In this document: positions 9,844 through 20,587 of the stretch, in pieces | Position numbering within the stretch: the first letter of the stretch is position 1 | How the letters are laid out: every line of letters starts with the position of its first letter | From: Flavobacterium sp. | Lineage (GTDB): Bacteria > Bacteroidota > Bacteroidia > Flavobacteriales > Flavobacteriaceae | Direction of reading: 5' to 3' | Assembly (NCBI RefSeq): GCF_004211145.1 | Contig: NZ_SEBS01000001.1 | Span: forward strand, 124,001 to 188,000 | DNA: 64,000 nucleotides | Program-made: the position numbers and the translations under genes | The notes under the pieces: generated by a model | What the model saw: only the letters and a program-made list of their open reading frames with translations | What the model was told of the DNA's origin: nothing | The model's database searches: none

Positions 9844-10671
9844 ATGAAATACTTTTCAAAAAGCAATATAAGTAACAAAGGGTTGGCGATTGTCGTACTC
9901 TCGGTTATCTCGATATCACTTTCAGGATGTAATGAAGATGACAAGCAGGACGTAGGCAGCCGCAACTGGCAACTCGTCTGGAGCGATGAGTTCGATGGCG
10001 CCCAAGGTTCCATGCCCGATGCAGCGAAATGGGGTTACGATCTTGGCAACAACGGCGGCTGGGGCAACCAGGAACTCGAAAACTACACGAACAATCCCGA
10101 GAACGTTTCGTTGGACGGAAACGGAAACTTGGTGATCACCGCGATCAAGAACGGGAATTCGATCACGTCGGCGCGAATTAAAACACAAGACAAATTTTCA
10201 CAAACCTACGGCCGATTCGAAGCCCGATTAAAAACACCTTACGGACCCGGCATCTGGCCAGCGTTCTGGATGCTCGGCGCGACAAACGGAGCACCTTGGC
10301 CTCAATGCGGCGAGATCGACATCATGGAAATGAGAGGCCAACAACCGAACACGATCCACGGAACGATCCACGGCCCGGGTTACTCGGCCGGAAATGCGAT
10401 CACCTCGACGTATTCGATGCAGAACAGCCGTTTCGACCTGGATTACCACATTTTCGCGGTCGAATGGAGCGAGAATAAAATCGACTTCTATTGTGACGAT
10501 TTCCTTTATAAAAGGATTTCCAAGAAAGACGTTCCCGGCGAATGGGTGTACGACCATGATTTCTACATGATCCTGAACGTCGCTGTAGGCGGAACCTTCG
10601 CAGGATTCCCGACAGCACAAACGCCGTTCCCGCAAAAAATGATCGTCGACTACGTGAAAGTCTACCAATAA
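9844..10671 (+). CDS. GH16 endo-beta-1,3(4)-glucanase lipoprotein (laminarinase-type)
   Basis: The 275-aa product has a lipobox at C29 (ISLSGC) followed by NEDDKQD, suggesting a surface lipoprotein. The GH16 catalytic signature ExDxxE is present as EIDIME, with nucleophile E157, D159 and acid/base E162. Other family landmarks are WSDEFDG, WGNQELENYT, YGRFEARLK and GIWPAFWMLG near the active-site cleft, and the closing strand KMIVDYVKVYQ. Length and motifs fit a single-domain laminarinase/lichenase that cuts internal beta-1,3 or mixed-linkage glucan at the cell surface; GH16 also includes agarases and carrageenases, but GNQELENYT is typical of the glucanase branch. It lies 30 nt after the binding lipoprotein and 69 nt before the GH3 gene, completing a depolymerise-then-hydrolyse pathway. 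Confidence 0.9.
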   Translation: MKYFSKSNISNKGLAIVVLSVISISLSGCNEDDKQDVGSRNWQLVWSDEFDGAQGSMPDAAKWGYDLGNNGGWGNQELENYTNNPENVSLDGNGNLVITAIKNGNSITSARIKTQDKFSQTYGRFEARLKTPYGPGIWPAFWMLGATNGAPWPQCGEIDIMEMRGQQPNTIHGTIHGPGYSAGNAITSTYSMQNSRFDLDYHIFAVEWSENKIDFYCDDFLYKRISKKDVPGEWVYDHDFYMILNVAVGGTFAGFPTAQTPFPQKMIVDYVKVYQ

Positions 10672-10740
10672 GCCGTCAATTACCAATTCATGAAAGGTCG
10701 GTTGCCAACGCATTTCGGTCGGTCATAAATAGCATGCACA

Positions 10741-12987
10741 ATGAAGAACCAGTTATCGATAGTACTGTTGTTGATTGCCTCTTTGGGGTTTTCGCAGCAA
10801 AAAAGCATTGACCAAAAAGTAAACGAGCTGTTGGCAAAAATGACCTTGGAAGAGAAAATAGGTCAGCTCAACCAATACACGGGCGACCATGCCGTGACCG
10901 GACCGTTGACGATGAACCCGAACAAAAAAGAGGAAATTAAAGCCGGCAAGATCGGCTCGATGCTCAATGTCCTCGGCTCCGAATATACGCGCGGTTACCA
11001 AGAACTCGCCATGCAATCGCGACTCAAGATCCCGTTGCTCTTCGGGCTCGACGTGATCCACGGCTACAAGACGACATTCCCGATCCCGTTGGCCGAGGCC
11101 GCGAGTTGGGATTTGCAGGCGATTGAACTTTCAGCTCGGATAGCCGCACGTGAAGCATCGGCAAGCGGAATCCACTGGACGTTTGCCCCGATGGTCGACA
11201 TCGGGCGCGATCCACGTTGGGGCCGGGTCATGGAAGGCGCGGGCGAAGACACGTATTTAGGTTCGAAGATCGCCTACGCAAGAGTCAAAGGTTTCCAGGG
11301 AAATAAACTCGGGGAATTGACATCGGTAATGGCGTGCGCGAAACACTTTTTGGCGTATGGTGCCGCGATTGGCGGACGCGATTACAATTCGGTCGACATG
11401 AGCCAACGCATGATGTGGGAAACATACCTTCCGCCGTTCAAAGCCGCGGTCGACGCCGGAGCCGCAACGTTCATGAATTCATTCAACGACCTAAACGGAA
11501 TTCCAGCGACGGGCAACAAATTGATCCAGCGCGACATCCTGAAAGGCAAATGGAATTACACGGGATTCGTGGTTTCAGATTGGGGTTCGATCGGTGAAAT
11601 GGTCAACCACGGTTACAGCAAAGACAAGAAACAAGCCGCGTTGCAAGCGATTACCGCCGGAAGCGACATGGACATGGAAAGCAATTCATACCGTTACAAT
11701 CTCGCCGAATTGGTAAAGGAAGGCAAAGTCCAGGAATCGCTCATCGACGACGCCGTAAAACGAATCCTTCGCAAGAAATTCGAATTGGGCTTGTTCGACG
11801 ATCCGTACCGCTTCAGCGATGCGAAACGCCAGCAGGCGGCACTCAACAATCCTGAACACACGAAGGCGGCGCGAGAAGTTGCGGCCAAAAGCATCGTGTT
11901 GCTCAAGAACGAAAAGAATACATTGCCGCTTTCAAAAGACACGAAAACGATCGCATTCATCGGGCCGATGGTAAAACTCAAACGAGCCAACCACGGTTTT
12001 TGGGCCATCGATCTCAAAGACGTCGACTCGACGTACATCGTTTCCCAATGGGAAGGCCTGCAGAAAAAAGTCGGCAAGAACACAAAATTGCTTTACGCCA
12101 AAGGTTGCGGAATCACCGACACGAAAAAAGACGGTTTCAAGGAAGCGTTCGATGTCGCCAGCCAAGCCGATGTCGTGATCCTAAGCGTCGGGGAACGCCA
12201 CGACATGAGCGGTGAAGCGAAAAGTCGCAGCACGATCAACCTTCCCGGAGTCCAGGAAGATTTGATTAAGGAACTCCAGAAAACAGGCAAGCCGATCGTC
12301 GTTTTGATCAACGCCGGGCGACCACTCGTTTTCAATTGGACAGCCGACAACATGCCGACGATTGTCTATTCATGGTGGCTGGGTTCTGAAGCCGGAAACG
12401 CGATCGCCGACGTGCTTTTCGGCGATTACAACCCGTCGGGAAAACTGCCGATGACGTTCCCGAGAACCGAAGGCCAAATCCCGATTTACTACAACCACAC
12501 GAGCACGGGACGACCCGCAAAGAACGAAGACGACAAAATGTATGTTTCGGCCTATATCGACTTGCAGAACTCACCGAAATTCCCGTTCGGGTTCGGGTTG
12601 AGTTACACGACTTTCGCGTATTCGGATTTGAAATTGTCGAAGAAACTTATTCGCAAGAACGAAACGCTCGAGGTTTCCCTGACGGTCAAAAATACCGGAA
12701 AGGTCGCGGGCGAAGAAGTCGTGCAATTGTATTTGAAGGACCGAGTCGCATCGATCGTGCGTCCCGTGAAAGAACTGAAGGATTTCCAAAAAATTAAATT
12801 GGCCGCGGGCGAAAGCAAAACCATCACGTTCACGATCGACGATTCGAAGCTGTCGTTTTATCACGAGGATTTGACGTTCGCGTCAGAAGCGGGAGAATTC
12901 GACGTAATGGTCGGTTCGTCGTCCGAAGATATCCGCGTGAAAAGCGAGTTCGAATTGACCGATGTGAAAGCGAACGACGCGCCTTAA
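10741..12987 (+). CDS. bglX: GH3 beta-glucosidase, BglX-type, periplasmic
   Basis: The 748-aa product starts with a cleavable signal (MKNQLSIVLLLIASLGFSQQ). The N-terminal GH3 barrel contains KIGQLNQYTG, GRDPRWGRVMEGAGEDTYL and KHFLAYGA (from residue 201). The nucleophile is D280 in GFVVSDWG. The second alpha/beta sandwich domain follows (KSIVLLKNEKNTLPL; GERHDMSGEAKSR carries acid/base-like residues), and a fibronectin III-like domain ends the protein (SLTVKNTGKVAGEEVVQLYL). The order and spacing match E. coli BglX closely. It should release glucose from the non-reducing ends of oligosaccharides made by the GH16 and GH-A-like enzymes. A terminator at 13007 ends this transcription unit. Confidence 0.93.
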   Translation: MKNQLSIVLLLIASLGFSQQKSIDQKVNELLAKMTLEEKIGQLNQYTGDHAVTGPLTMNPNKKEEIKAGKIGSMLNVLGSEYTRGYQELAMQSRLKIPLLFGLDVIHGYKTTFPIPLAEAASWDLQAIELSARIAAREASASGIHWTFAPMVDIGRDPRWGRVMEGAGEDTYLGSKIAYARVKGFQGNKLGELTSVMACAKHFLAYGAAIGGRDYNSVDMSQRMMWETYLPPFKAAVDAGAATFMNSFNDLNGIPATGNKLIQRDILKGKWNYTGFVVSDWGSIGEMVNHGYSKDKKQAALQAITAGSDMDMESNSYRYNLAELVKEGKVQESLIDDAVKRILRKKFELGLFDDPYRFSDAKRQQAALNNPEHTKAAREVAAKSIVLLKNEKNTLPLSKDTKTIAFIGPMVKLKRANHGFWAIDLKDVDSTYIVSQWEGLQKKVGKNTKLLYAKGCGITDTKKDGFKEAFDVASQADVVILSVGERHDMSGEAKSRSTINLPGVQEDLIKELQKTGKPIVVLINAGRPLVFNWTADNMPTIVYSWWLGSEAGNAIADVLFGDYNPSGKLPMTFPRTEGQIPIYYNHTSTGRPAKNEDDKMYVSAYIDLQNSPKFPFGFGLSYTTFAYSDLKLSKKLIRKNETLEVSLTVKNTGKVAGEEVVQLYLKDRVASIVRPVKELKDFQKIKLAAGESKTITFTIDDSKLSFYHEDLTFASEAGEFDVMVGSSSEDIRVKSEFELTDVKANDAP

Positions 12988-13006
12988 GATTTATTGTAAT
13001 TGAATA

Positions 13007-13038
13007 AAAAAGACTGGAGAGATCCGGTCTTTTTTTTT
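13007..13038 (+). terminator. Intrinsic terminator after bglX
   Basis: An AAAGACTGG / CCGGTCTTT stem with one G-U pair and a 6-nt loop is followed by a run of about nine T. Confidence 0.8.
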
Positions 13039-13134
13039 GCTCATCTGGCAATCAGTGATATTGGTAGATAATACTGCAATAGGTATTAAAGCGGCGCTTC
13101 TAAAATTTCAGACCTTTACTCTATAATTATTTGA

Positions 13135-14004
<870 letters not shown>

Positions 14005-14014
14005 ACATATAAAC

Positions 14015-15147
<1,133 letters not shown>

Positions 15148-15371
15148 TTAAGGAATGCTACGCTTGACGTAGAGGAAAAAAGTATCTTTTGCCTCGAAGA
15201 AATCATTGCTGATGCGATTGTGCGATGTTGACTTTTTCCTGACACTAAAAATGGATGCAAAGACGATTGGCGTATGTTGCGAACGTAACTTTTGCTTCGT
15301 GCCTTCGTGGCAAAAAAAATCGGTTTGATCTTTAGTAACGGATACACAAACTCTAATTAAAAACACACATC

Positions 15372-15830
15372 ATGAAAAACCTATTTTTTGGATTACTTCT
15401 TCTGGCGGGCGCTTATTCCTCGTCGGCACAAACCGGAACGACAAAAGAACCATCAAAGGCCGAACAGGAACTCCTCGACCTCTCCAAACAAAAATGGACT
15501 TGGATGTCTGAGAAAAAAGCCGATGTGCTTGCCAATTTCTTCCATGACAAAGCCGTGTTCGTACACATGGGCGGCTCATGGGGAAAAGAACAGGAAGTCA
15601 ACATCATCAAGAGCGGTGGAATTTGGTATAAGAAGGCCGATATTCATGAAGCGTCGGTGAATATCATCGGAAACACGGCCATTCTACTGAACAGGATTAC
15701 GCTTTTGGCGGTTGTGGGCGGAAACGAGGTAACAAATCCGTTTATGGTGACCGAAGTGTATGTGAAGGAAAATAAGGATTGGAAATTGGCTTCGCTGTCG
15801 TTTACGAAATTGATGACGCCGGGACAGTAG
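15372..15830 (+). CDS. Secreted NTF2-like / DUF4440-type protein
   Basis: The 152-aa product has the signal peptide MKNLFFGLLLLAGAYSSSAQ. The remainder fits the SnoaL/NTF2 cone fold used by DUF4440 proteins: a helix with KWTWMSEKKADVLANFFHDKAVFVHMGG, then strands ending VTEVYVKENKDWKLASLSFT. These folds act as small binding domains or isomerase-like enzymes; no activity can be assigned here. It is separated from the AKR pair by 226 nt of non-coding DNA and could have its own promoter. It is frequently seen near oxidoreductases, which suggests but does not prove a related role. Confidence 0.75.
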   Translation: MKNLFFGLLLLAGAYSSSAQTGTTKEPSKAEQELLDLSKQKWTWMSEKKADVLANFFHDKAVFVHMGGSWGKEQEVNIIKSGGIWYKKADIHEASVNIIGNTAILLNRITLLAVVGGNEVTNPFMVTEVYVKENKDWKLASLSFTKLMTPGQ

Positions 15831-15852
15831 TTTCTATTATTTTTTTTTACTA

Positions 15853-16509
15853 TTATTTAGAAGCCGTTCTAGCCTTTTCGGCAATTTGTCGAATTGGCGC
15901 CGGTATTTCGTGAGCGGTAATTTCACTTTTCAAGAGTTCGATTTCATTTGAACTTCGTTCGCCTAAAATATTTGATAATGCTTCGAGCGCAATTTTTCCC
16001 TTTACGTGATATCCGATCAATTCTTTCCTGATTTTCTGGAAGTCATCGGATCGGCCCATGATGAATTGCGTCTTTAGTGTTTCGCCCGACTTTAAAGTTA
16101 TAACCGCGAAATTTCCGGATCCGTTCGACGATGCCGGATTTAAGTCGTTTCGATCATTCGCATATTGCCGTCCGTAATAATCGTTGTTGTCGATGGAAAT
16201 GTTCGCGACGTCAGCGATGTCGATGGCCCTGTCTTTTATCGTTATTTGATTAAAGTCAAAAACTAGAAACCCGTCCAATTCCCCGTCAAAATCTTTCGTC
16301 GTTCCCAATCCGTAAAATTTTAGACCTAAACCGGCGATGTAAGTACCTATAAAACAAAAAATCAGGATTTTTTCAAAGAGCTCATTTTCAATTCCAATCG
16401 CATTTGATGCAACGAGAATGAGCACGAAAATCGCCATGGAACCGTAAACCACTTTATTGGCCGTCCATTTGAATTTATCGGATTTTTTTAAGATTGCAAA
16501 TTTGTACAT
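15853..16509 (-). CDS. Two-TM membrane protein with soluble PH-like region, unknown function
   Basis: The 218-aa product has two predicted membrane helices near residues 24-41 and 48-66 (VVYGSMAIFVLILVAS; ILIFCFIGTYIAGLGLKFY). A cytoplasmic region follows with alternating strands (GFLVFDFNQITIKDRAIDIADVANISI, then NFAVITLKSGETLKTQFIMG) reminiscent of PH-like membrane-associated domains, and a helical tail. I do not recognise a named family. It converges with the NTF2-like gene (22-nt gap) and lies 32 nt downstream of the DUF2200 gene on the same strand. Confidence 0.65.
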   Translation of the reverse strand: MYKFAILKKSDKFKWTANKVVYGSMAIFVLILVASNAIGIENELFEKILIFCFIGTYIAGLGLKFYGLGTTKDFDGELDGFLVFDFNQITIKDRAIDIADVANISIDNNDYYGRQYANDRNDLNPASSNGSGNFAVITLKSGETLKTQFIMGRSDDFQKIRKELIGYHVKGKIALEALSNILGERSSNEIELLKSEITAHEIPAPIRQIAEKARTASK

Positions 16510-16541
16510 CGCGCGACAATGTTCCCGCCAATTGATTTTTA

Positions 16542-16907
16542 TTATTCGGTTCTCAGGATCTTCTCCATCTTCTTCCCTTTCGCCAATTCGTCAATCAACT
16601 TGTCGAGGTAGCGCGTCTGTTTCGTGAGTGGCGTTTGTATGTCCTCGATGCGATAACCGCAGATCGTACCTGTGATCAGAGGTGCGTTCGGGTTGAGTTT
16701 GGCGTCGGCGAAAAACGTTTCGAACGTTGCCTTCTCGTCGATTTTTTGCCGAAGTTTCTTTTCGTCGTAACCCGTGAGCCATTCGATTACCTGATGAAGT
16801 TCGGCCACGGTTCGGCCTTTGGTTTCGACCTTTTTGACGTAATGCGGATAGACGGATGCGAAGATCAATTTCGCGATTTTGGCGTCGTGTTCGGGAGTTG
16901 TGTTCAT
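16542..16907 (-). CDS. DUF2200-family protein
   Basis: The 121-aa product matches what I remember of DUF2200: an N-terminal IAKLIFASVYPHYVKKVETKGRT, then ELHQVIEWLTGYDEKKL, FFADAKLNPNA and ICGYRIEDIQTPLTKQTRYLDKLIDELAKGK. The family is small, cytosolic and of unknown function, and is scattered in Firmicutes and Bacteroidetes. A clear TATTTTTG promoter element lies 20 nt upstream (16934-16927, minus strand), so it is probably the first gene of a short transcript that may include the membrane protein at 15853. Confidence 0.85.
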   Translation of the reverse strand: MNTTPEHDAKIAKLIFASVYPHYVKKVETKGRTVAELHQVIEWLTGYDEKKLRQKIDEKATFETFFADAKLNPNAPLITGTICGYRIEDIQTPLTKQTRYLDKLIDELAKGKKMEKILRTE

Positions 16908-16926
16908 GACAGTGAGATTGTATTGG

Positions 16927-16934
16927 CAAAAATA
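16927..16934 (-). promoter_or_regulatory. -7 element (TATTTTTG) of the DUF2200 gene
   Basis: The exact TAnnTTTG motif of Bacteroidetes promoters is found 20 nt before the ATG. No perfect TTTG -33 partner is seen. Confidence 0.5.
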
Positions 16935-16965
16935 ATAATTCCGGGCGCGCGCGGTTTTGACGCGA

Positions 16966-17655
16966 TCACCAAAATTTCCAAGTCTTTTTTATCGGTGCGA
17001 CGACAGGTTCAGGATTGTTGAACAATGTCGATTCGGAAAAAACGATATTCGTGATTTGAGCCGCTTCGAGCGCATTCTTTACGTTCTCGGAAACATAAAA
17101 CGATTTGTCGAAATGCCCGATTCGGAAACCGTCGTATTCGTTGATGTCGAAACCTAATAAGAAATGGTAGCCGTTCTTGGGAATCATTTTGTTGAACGTC
17201 GAATCGAACGCGTGTTTTCTATAAATCTTGATTGCGCCGTTTCGGTTTTTTGGAACTTCGATGTCGAGTTCTTCAATGTCGCCCAAAAAGTCTTTGATGA
17301 AAGCGAGATGCGTTTTATGGTAGTCGAGTTTGGACGTCAGGTCGCTATTGAAGAAAACGAATTGGTAATCGTCGAGCCCGCCGCCCGTAATTTTCACGAA
17401 TTGCACATCGCGCAGATGGAAGTCCTTCAAAATTTCGCAAACGCGATCGTGAGCCGGAAAACCCAACAAACCCAGCGTTCCTACGAGCAAAACGTCGGTT
17501 TTCTTTTTCTTTTTATCCAAGTCGAGAAGCAATGAATCGATGGTGTCGAATGTATACGGCGCGTACAATTCCTTTTGCAGCAATTCCCTTGGTGGTTGGT
17601 CGACGACTACTTGAAACCCGTTGCCGGAGTCGATGGTGAGCCTGTAAAATTTCAT
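16966..17655 (-). CDS. Hypothetical protein, possibly Imm11/DUF1629-like
   Basis: The 229-aa product has no signal peptide or membrane helix. A C-terminal segment FRIGHFDKSFYVSENVKNALEAAQITNIVFSE (in two parts) recalls Imm11/DUF1629 immunity proteins, which carry a 'flvSerlkevle..gitgv.f' pattern before the C-terminus. The first half (YTFDTIDSLLLDLDKKKKKTDVLLVGTLG) is not recognised. If it is an immunity protein, a cognate polymorphic toxin would be expected nearby, but none is seen in this window. It could instead be an orphan immunity gene or an unrelated family. The gene faces away from 18024, with 368 nt between them. Confidence 0.5.
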   Translation of the reverse strand: MKFYRLTIDSGNGFQVVVDQPPRELLQKELYAPYTFDTIDSLLLDLDKKKKKTDVLLVGTLGLLGFPAHDRVCEILKDFHLRDVQFVKITGGGLDDYQFVFFNSDLTSKLDYHKTHLAFIKDFLGDIEELDIEVPKNRNGAIKIYRKHAFDSTFNKMIPKNGYHFLLGFDINEYDGFRIGHFDKSFYVSENVKNALEAAQITNIVFSESTLFNNPEPVVAPIKKTWKFW

Positions 17656-18023
17656 CGGTACAAAATTGTCGGATCGACGCTAAATTAATCAAAAGCAATT
17701 TCCGAATCACAAAAAATCACTACCATCTTGAAACGGATATACTGTCATTCCCGACGAATATCGATTCGGAACAACCGTCTGTCCATTGACAGAAATTCTT
17801 ATTTCAATTTGCTTTAACCTTGCATTGCCGAACACATCGGGAAATCGATTTGAAACCCGAGTTTCTCGTATTAATTCAAAATGAATACGTTACCATTTAA
17901 CCGAAAAATTCTGGTTAAAAGTTTATGCCAAATACGTTGTTTCCGATTATGTTTGCACCCGCGCGATTGCGAAATCCATCTCAATCGAGCCAAATAATTA
18001 CCAAACAAAATTTTATACCACTA
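17656..18023. other. 368-nt divergent intergenic region
   Basis: No convincing ORF or RNA gene is visible. The region separates a minus-strand gene (17655) from a plus-strand gene (18024), so it should hold both promoters. Candidate elements are imperfect: TAACCTTG at about 17816 is one base off TAnnTTTG. A 33-codon in-frame extension upstream of 18024 lacks coding character. Confidence 0.35.
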
Positions 18024-19163
18024 ATGAAAAAATTACTTTTCGCGGCGCTTATTGCCGTGAGCATGAACAGCCATGCACAGCTCTCAGCGTTTATCAACGG
18101 CAAGGAAATCAAGGCGGGCGCAACCGTTTCAAAGAAAGATCTCGCTTCGTTGCAGATCAGTTTCAAGAACCCGAAAAAAGTCACGATCATCTCAGGAGCG
18201 GCCGTTTTGTACGCCCAGCTTTTGGACGCCGACAAAAAAGACATACAGATGTTCTTCATCCAAAAAGAAGGATACGTCGCGATCGAGGATTTCTACAAAA
18301 CATCACCTGCGACCAAGAAATTCAAGGTGTTCGGCGAAGGCGGTTTTCCGGTTCGCGGCAACACGCTCGATTGGTTGCTTACGTCGGCCAATGGACAGGA
18401 AAAAGAAAAGACGATCCAGGTCAAGATCGGATTTTATGTCGTGGAGGAAATCGGTTACCAGAAATACGGCGAGCAAGTCCAATTGTTGCAGCCGCTTGTA
18501 TTCAATGTTCCGATTTGGGACGACAAGAATCTCCCGTTGCCATTCCTTGGCCTGACGATCGACAAGACGAACGTTCCGGGCGACGTCGACACGAAACAGA
18601 ACGGAAGCATCGACGATTCGCGCACTGACGTCGGATATCGTTTGCGCAACAAGGAAATCTGGTACTCGGCTTACACGTTAAGCAGCGACAAATTCCCTGG
18701 ATTGAACGCGAAGGAAGTTGCCGACGATTTTATCCACGCCGCTACTCTGTACGCCAATTACAACAACCTTTACGATTCGAAAAAGCCGTTCAAGGATTAC
18801 GACATCGCCAAATTCACGTTGCCTTGGGACGACATCAATGATATGTTGGAATCGAAATGGAGAATTTCAAAAATGTCGTATCAGGAAGACAAATCGCTTA
18901 AGAAAGCCGACTTGATGACGAAATTCGAGGAAGTCACGATCAATGGGTTGAAAGGTTACAAGTTCCAAAGCAACACGGCCGAGCGCGAGCACATCAATGC
19001 CTACAAATGGACTGAAAGAGGCCAATTCGTGATCTATATCTTGGAACATCCGACGGATCCGAAACGCACGCTTGTCGTGTCGAGCTCGGTCGGAAACCAA
19101 AAAAATACGCTTGAGGAAACCGATACGGTATTGAAAAACTTCATCAACGGAATTAAAAAATAA
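18024..19163 (+). CDS. Secreted hypothetical protein, 379 aa
   Basis: I chose the ATG at 18024 because it begins a signal peptide (MKKLLFAALIAVSMNSHAQ) that the longer frame from 17925 would bury. The mature protein has a beta-rich N-terminal part (FINGKEIKAGATVSKKDLASLQISF) and a C-terminal half (RNKEIWYSAYTLSSDKFPGLNAKEVADDFI ... GQFVIYILEHPTDPKRTLVVSSS) in which a helix-strand pattern recalls domains that evaluate stress or PsbP-like folds. I do not recognise a family. It is most likely periplasmic. A strong terminator follows at 19218. Confidence 0.75.
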   Translation: MKKLLFAALIAVSMNSHAQLSAFINGKEIKAGATVSKKDLASLQISFKNPKKVTIISGAAVLYAQLLDADKKDIQMFFIQKEGYVAIEDFYKTSPATKKFKVFGEGGFPVRGNTLDWLLTSANGQEKEKTIQVKIGFYVVEEIGYQKYGEQVQLLQPLVFNVPIWDDKNLPLPFLGLTIDKTNVPGDVDTKQNGSIDDSRTDVGYRLRNKEIWYSAYTLSSDKFPGLNAKEVADDFIHAATLYANYNNLYDSKKPFKDYDIAKFTLPWDDINDMLESKWRISKMSYQEDKSLKKADLMTKFEEVTINGLKGYKFQSNTAEREHINAYKWTERGQFVIYILEHPTDPKRTLVVSSSVGNQKNTLEETDTVLKNFINGIKK

Positions 19164-19217
19164 TTAGGGTAAATACGTTCCCATTTTCGATGAATAAGGT
19201 TTAATTATTTTGGATAG

Positions 19218-19245
19218 CCGCGGTTTTAGGACCGCGGTTTTTTTT
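19218..19245 (+). terminator. Intrinsic terminator
   Basis: A perfect CCGCGGT / ACCGCGG stem with loop TTTAGG is followed by eight T, 55 nt after the stop at 19163. Confidence 0.9.
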
Positions 19246-20080
19246 GGCTTGTTGTGATGCGATTTGACAATGCAGGGATTTTCTGTGAAGATGTTTTTCC
19301 AATTCGAAAATCCTCACAAAAAGTGTGAGGGAAAAATGTTACCGAAATTTTTCTCACAACTTTACCGACCATTATTTTTCGGCGACACCGTTTCGCCGAG
19401 ATTCTATGGCAACAAATCTGTTACATTTTGGTCGGAAAAAATAAAGTGTCACAAAAAGTGTTGCACTTTGTTTTGTATTGAAATTTTGTCACAAGTTTTT
19501 GGGCGGGATGAATATGTTTTGCGTTAGTGTTATTGCGTCGTTACGTTTTTTAGAAAGTCACCGCTAATTCGCTGGACTTCGGATATTATACGTCTCGATG
19601 AAACGAAAACATCAACATACTTGTTCTTTGAGTCTGCCTGAGGTTTTCAAAACCGACGACTACTTTTCATTTTATCGACAAGCCCGTTCTTCAGATTCCT
19701 TATATTTACGACACACAATATTTTCAGTATGTAAAAGTCACCTAAAGTGCATATCGCCCATAAAATTTTAAGGATTAGAGAATTGAAGCAATTAAAAATT
19801 TTAGTAAGGATGGAATTATTAACTATTTCAATTTTTATGATAACAGTTCGAGCCAAGGAAATAATATCGGAGCATTCGGGACGACACATTGTACATTCAA
19901 CCCATTAGATAAATTGGTAGAAGTCTATGAGGAAATAAAAGGCTTTATGAGTGACTTCTTGAATCGGAAATTAATAGAGTTGATTATTTAGAAAAACTTC
20001 TCGATAAATAAAACGACCATTTTCGCCACTGTTTTTATTTATCAAGAAGTAATATTTAAGAGTTTCCGATCGGTTAATGT
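19246..20080. other. AT-rich region with degraded sequence, no intact gene
   Basis: About 835 nt lie between the terminator and the DUF4407 operon. Composition is AT-rich compared with flanking genes. A short perfect hairpin (CCTCACA / TGTGAGG, 19312-19330) and the related words CACAAAAAGTGT and CACAAAAAGTGTTGCAC occur near 19316 and 19450. A 57-codon plus-strand ORF (19598-19771) and several others look non-coding. A plausible gene remnant is listed separately at 19779. Confidence 0.5.
19779..19991 (+). pseudogene. Probable 3' remnant of a decayed gene
   Basis: The frame is open for 70 codons, bounded by an in-frame TAG at 19776 and a stop at 19989, with no good start codon. The translation has protein-like composition: FNFYDNSSSQGNNIGAFGTT, then NPLDKLVEVYEEIKGFMSDFLN, ending KLIELII. 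It looks like the tail of a real protein whose 5' part has been lost. I cannot name the family. A short functional protein with an alternative start is possible but less likely. Confidence 0.4.
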
Positions 20081-20587
20081 TTAGTTGTAAAAAGGCATAT
20101 CTAATGTTGGCATAAACAGCCTCAAAAAGTTCTCGATGATTGACGATGCTAATATCGATAGTCCAACGAATGCAATACTTTTAGTCAAGAAAAAAGAAAA
20201 ATTATTCCTTTCCATTTCAATTTTTTCATCTCTTTTTCCCATAATGACAAAAGTCAATGCGTCGACGGAAAAGTGAATCACGCCAAGCCATAGGAAACTG
20301 AACCCGATTACGGTTGCCACAAATTCGAGTGCTTCCAAAACAAAAGACTCTTGATGTTGGTTCCACTGAATTTCGAAGCCCTGCGGTATCAGCGGAATAG
20401 CTTTGGAAAATAAGATACATCCACCTATCAAGATTCCGAAAGTATATAAGGAATAGGAAATTTTAGTTTCTGACTCGGTTTCCGTAATGGTTTTGAATTT
20501 TCGCGAAAATATCTTTATCAGAAAAAATAAGAACCCGAAAACTATCAGGCCTGACACGATAGTTAAAGCAATACTTTGTGTTTTCAT
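20081..20587 (-). CDS. Four-TM membrane protein, last gene of the DUF4407 operon
   Basis: The 168-aa product has four hydrophobic helices near residues 7-27, 47-66, 86-108 and 133-153, with charged loops (GKRDEKIEMERNN between helices 3 and 4). No family is recognised. It overlaps the upstream gene by 4 nt (ATGA at 20587-20584), which indicates translational coupling in the five-gene operon 25397-20081. It may be a membrane partner for the larger proteins of this operon. No terminator is obvious immediately downstream. Confidence 0.7.
   Translation of the reverse strand: MKTQSIALTIVSGLIVFGFLFFLIKIFSRKFKTITETESETKISYSLYTFGILIGGCILFSKAIPLIPQGFEIQWNQHQESFVLEALEFVATVIGFSFLWLGVIHFSVDALTFVIMGKRDEKIEMERNNFSFFLTKSIAFVGLSILASSIIENFLRLFMPTLDMPFYN

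Noticed and set aside
19264..19527. 87-codon plus-strand ORF after the terminator
   Set aside because: AT-rich, rich in Cys/Phe/Lys with no domain pattern, crossing short inverted repeats; no promoter or neighbour support.
19647..19889. 80-codon minus-strand ORF
   Set aside because: Its opposite strand carries a more protein-like frame (19779-19991); hydrophobic composition is explained by AT-rich DNA.
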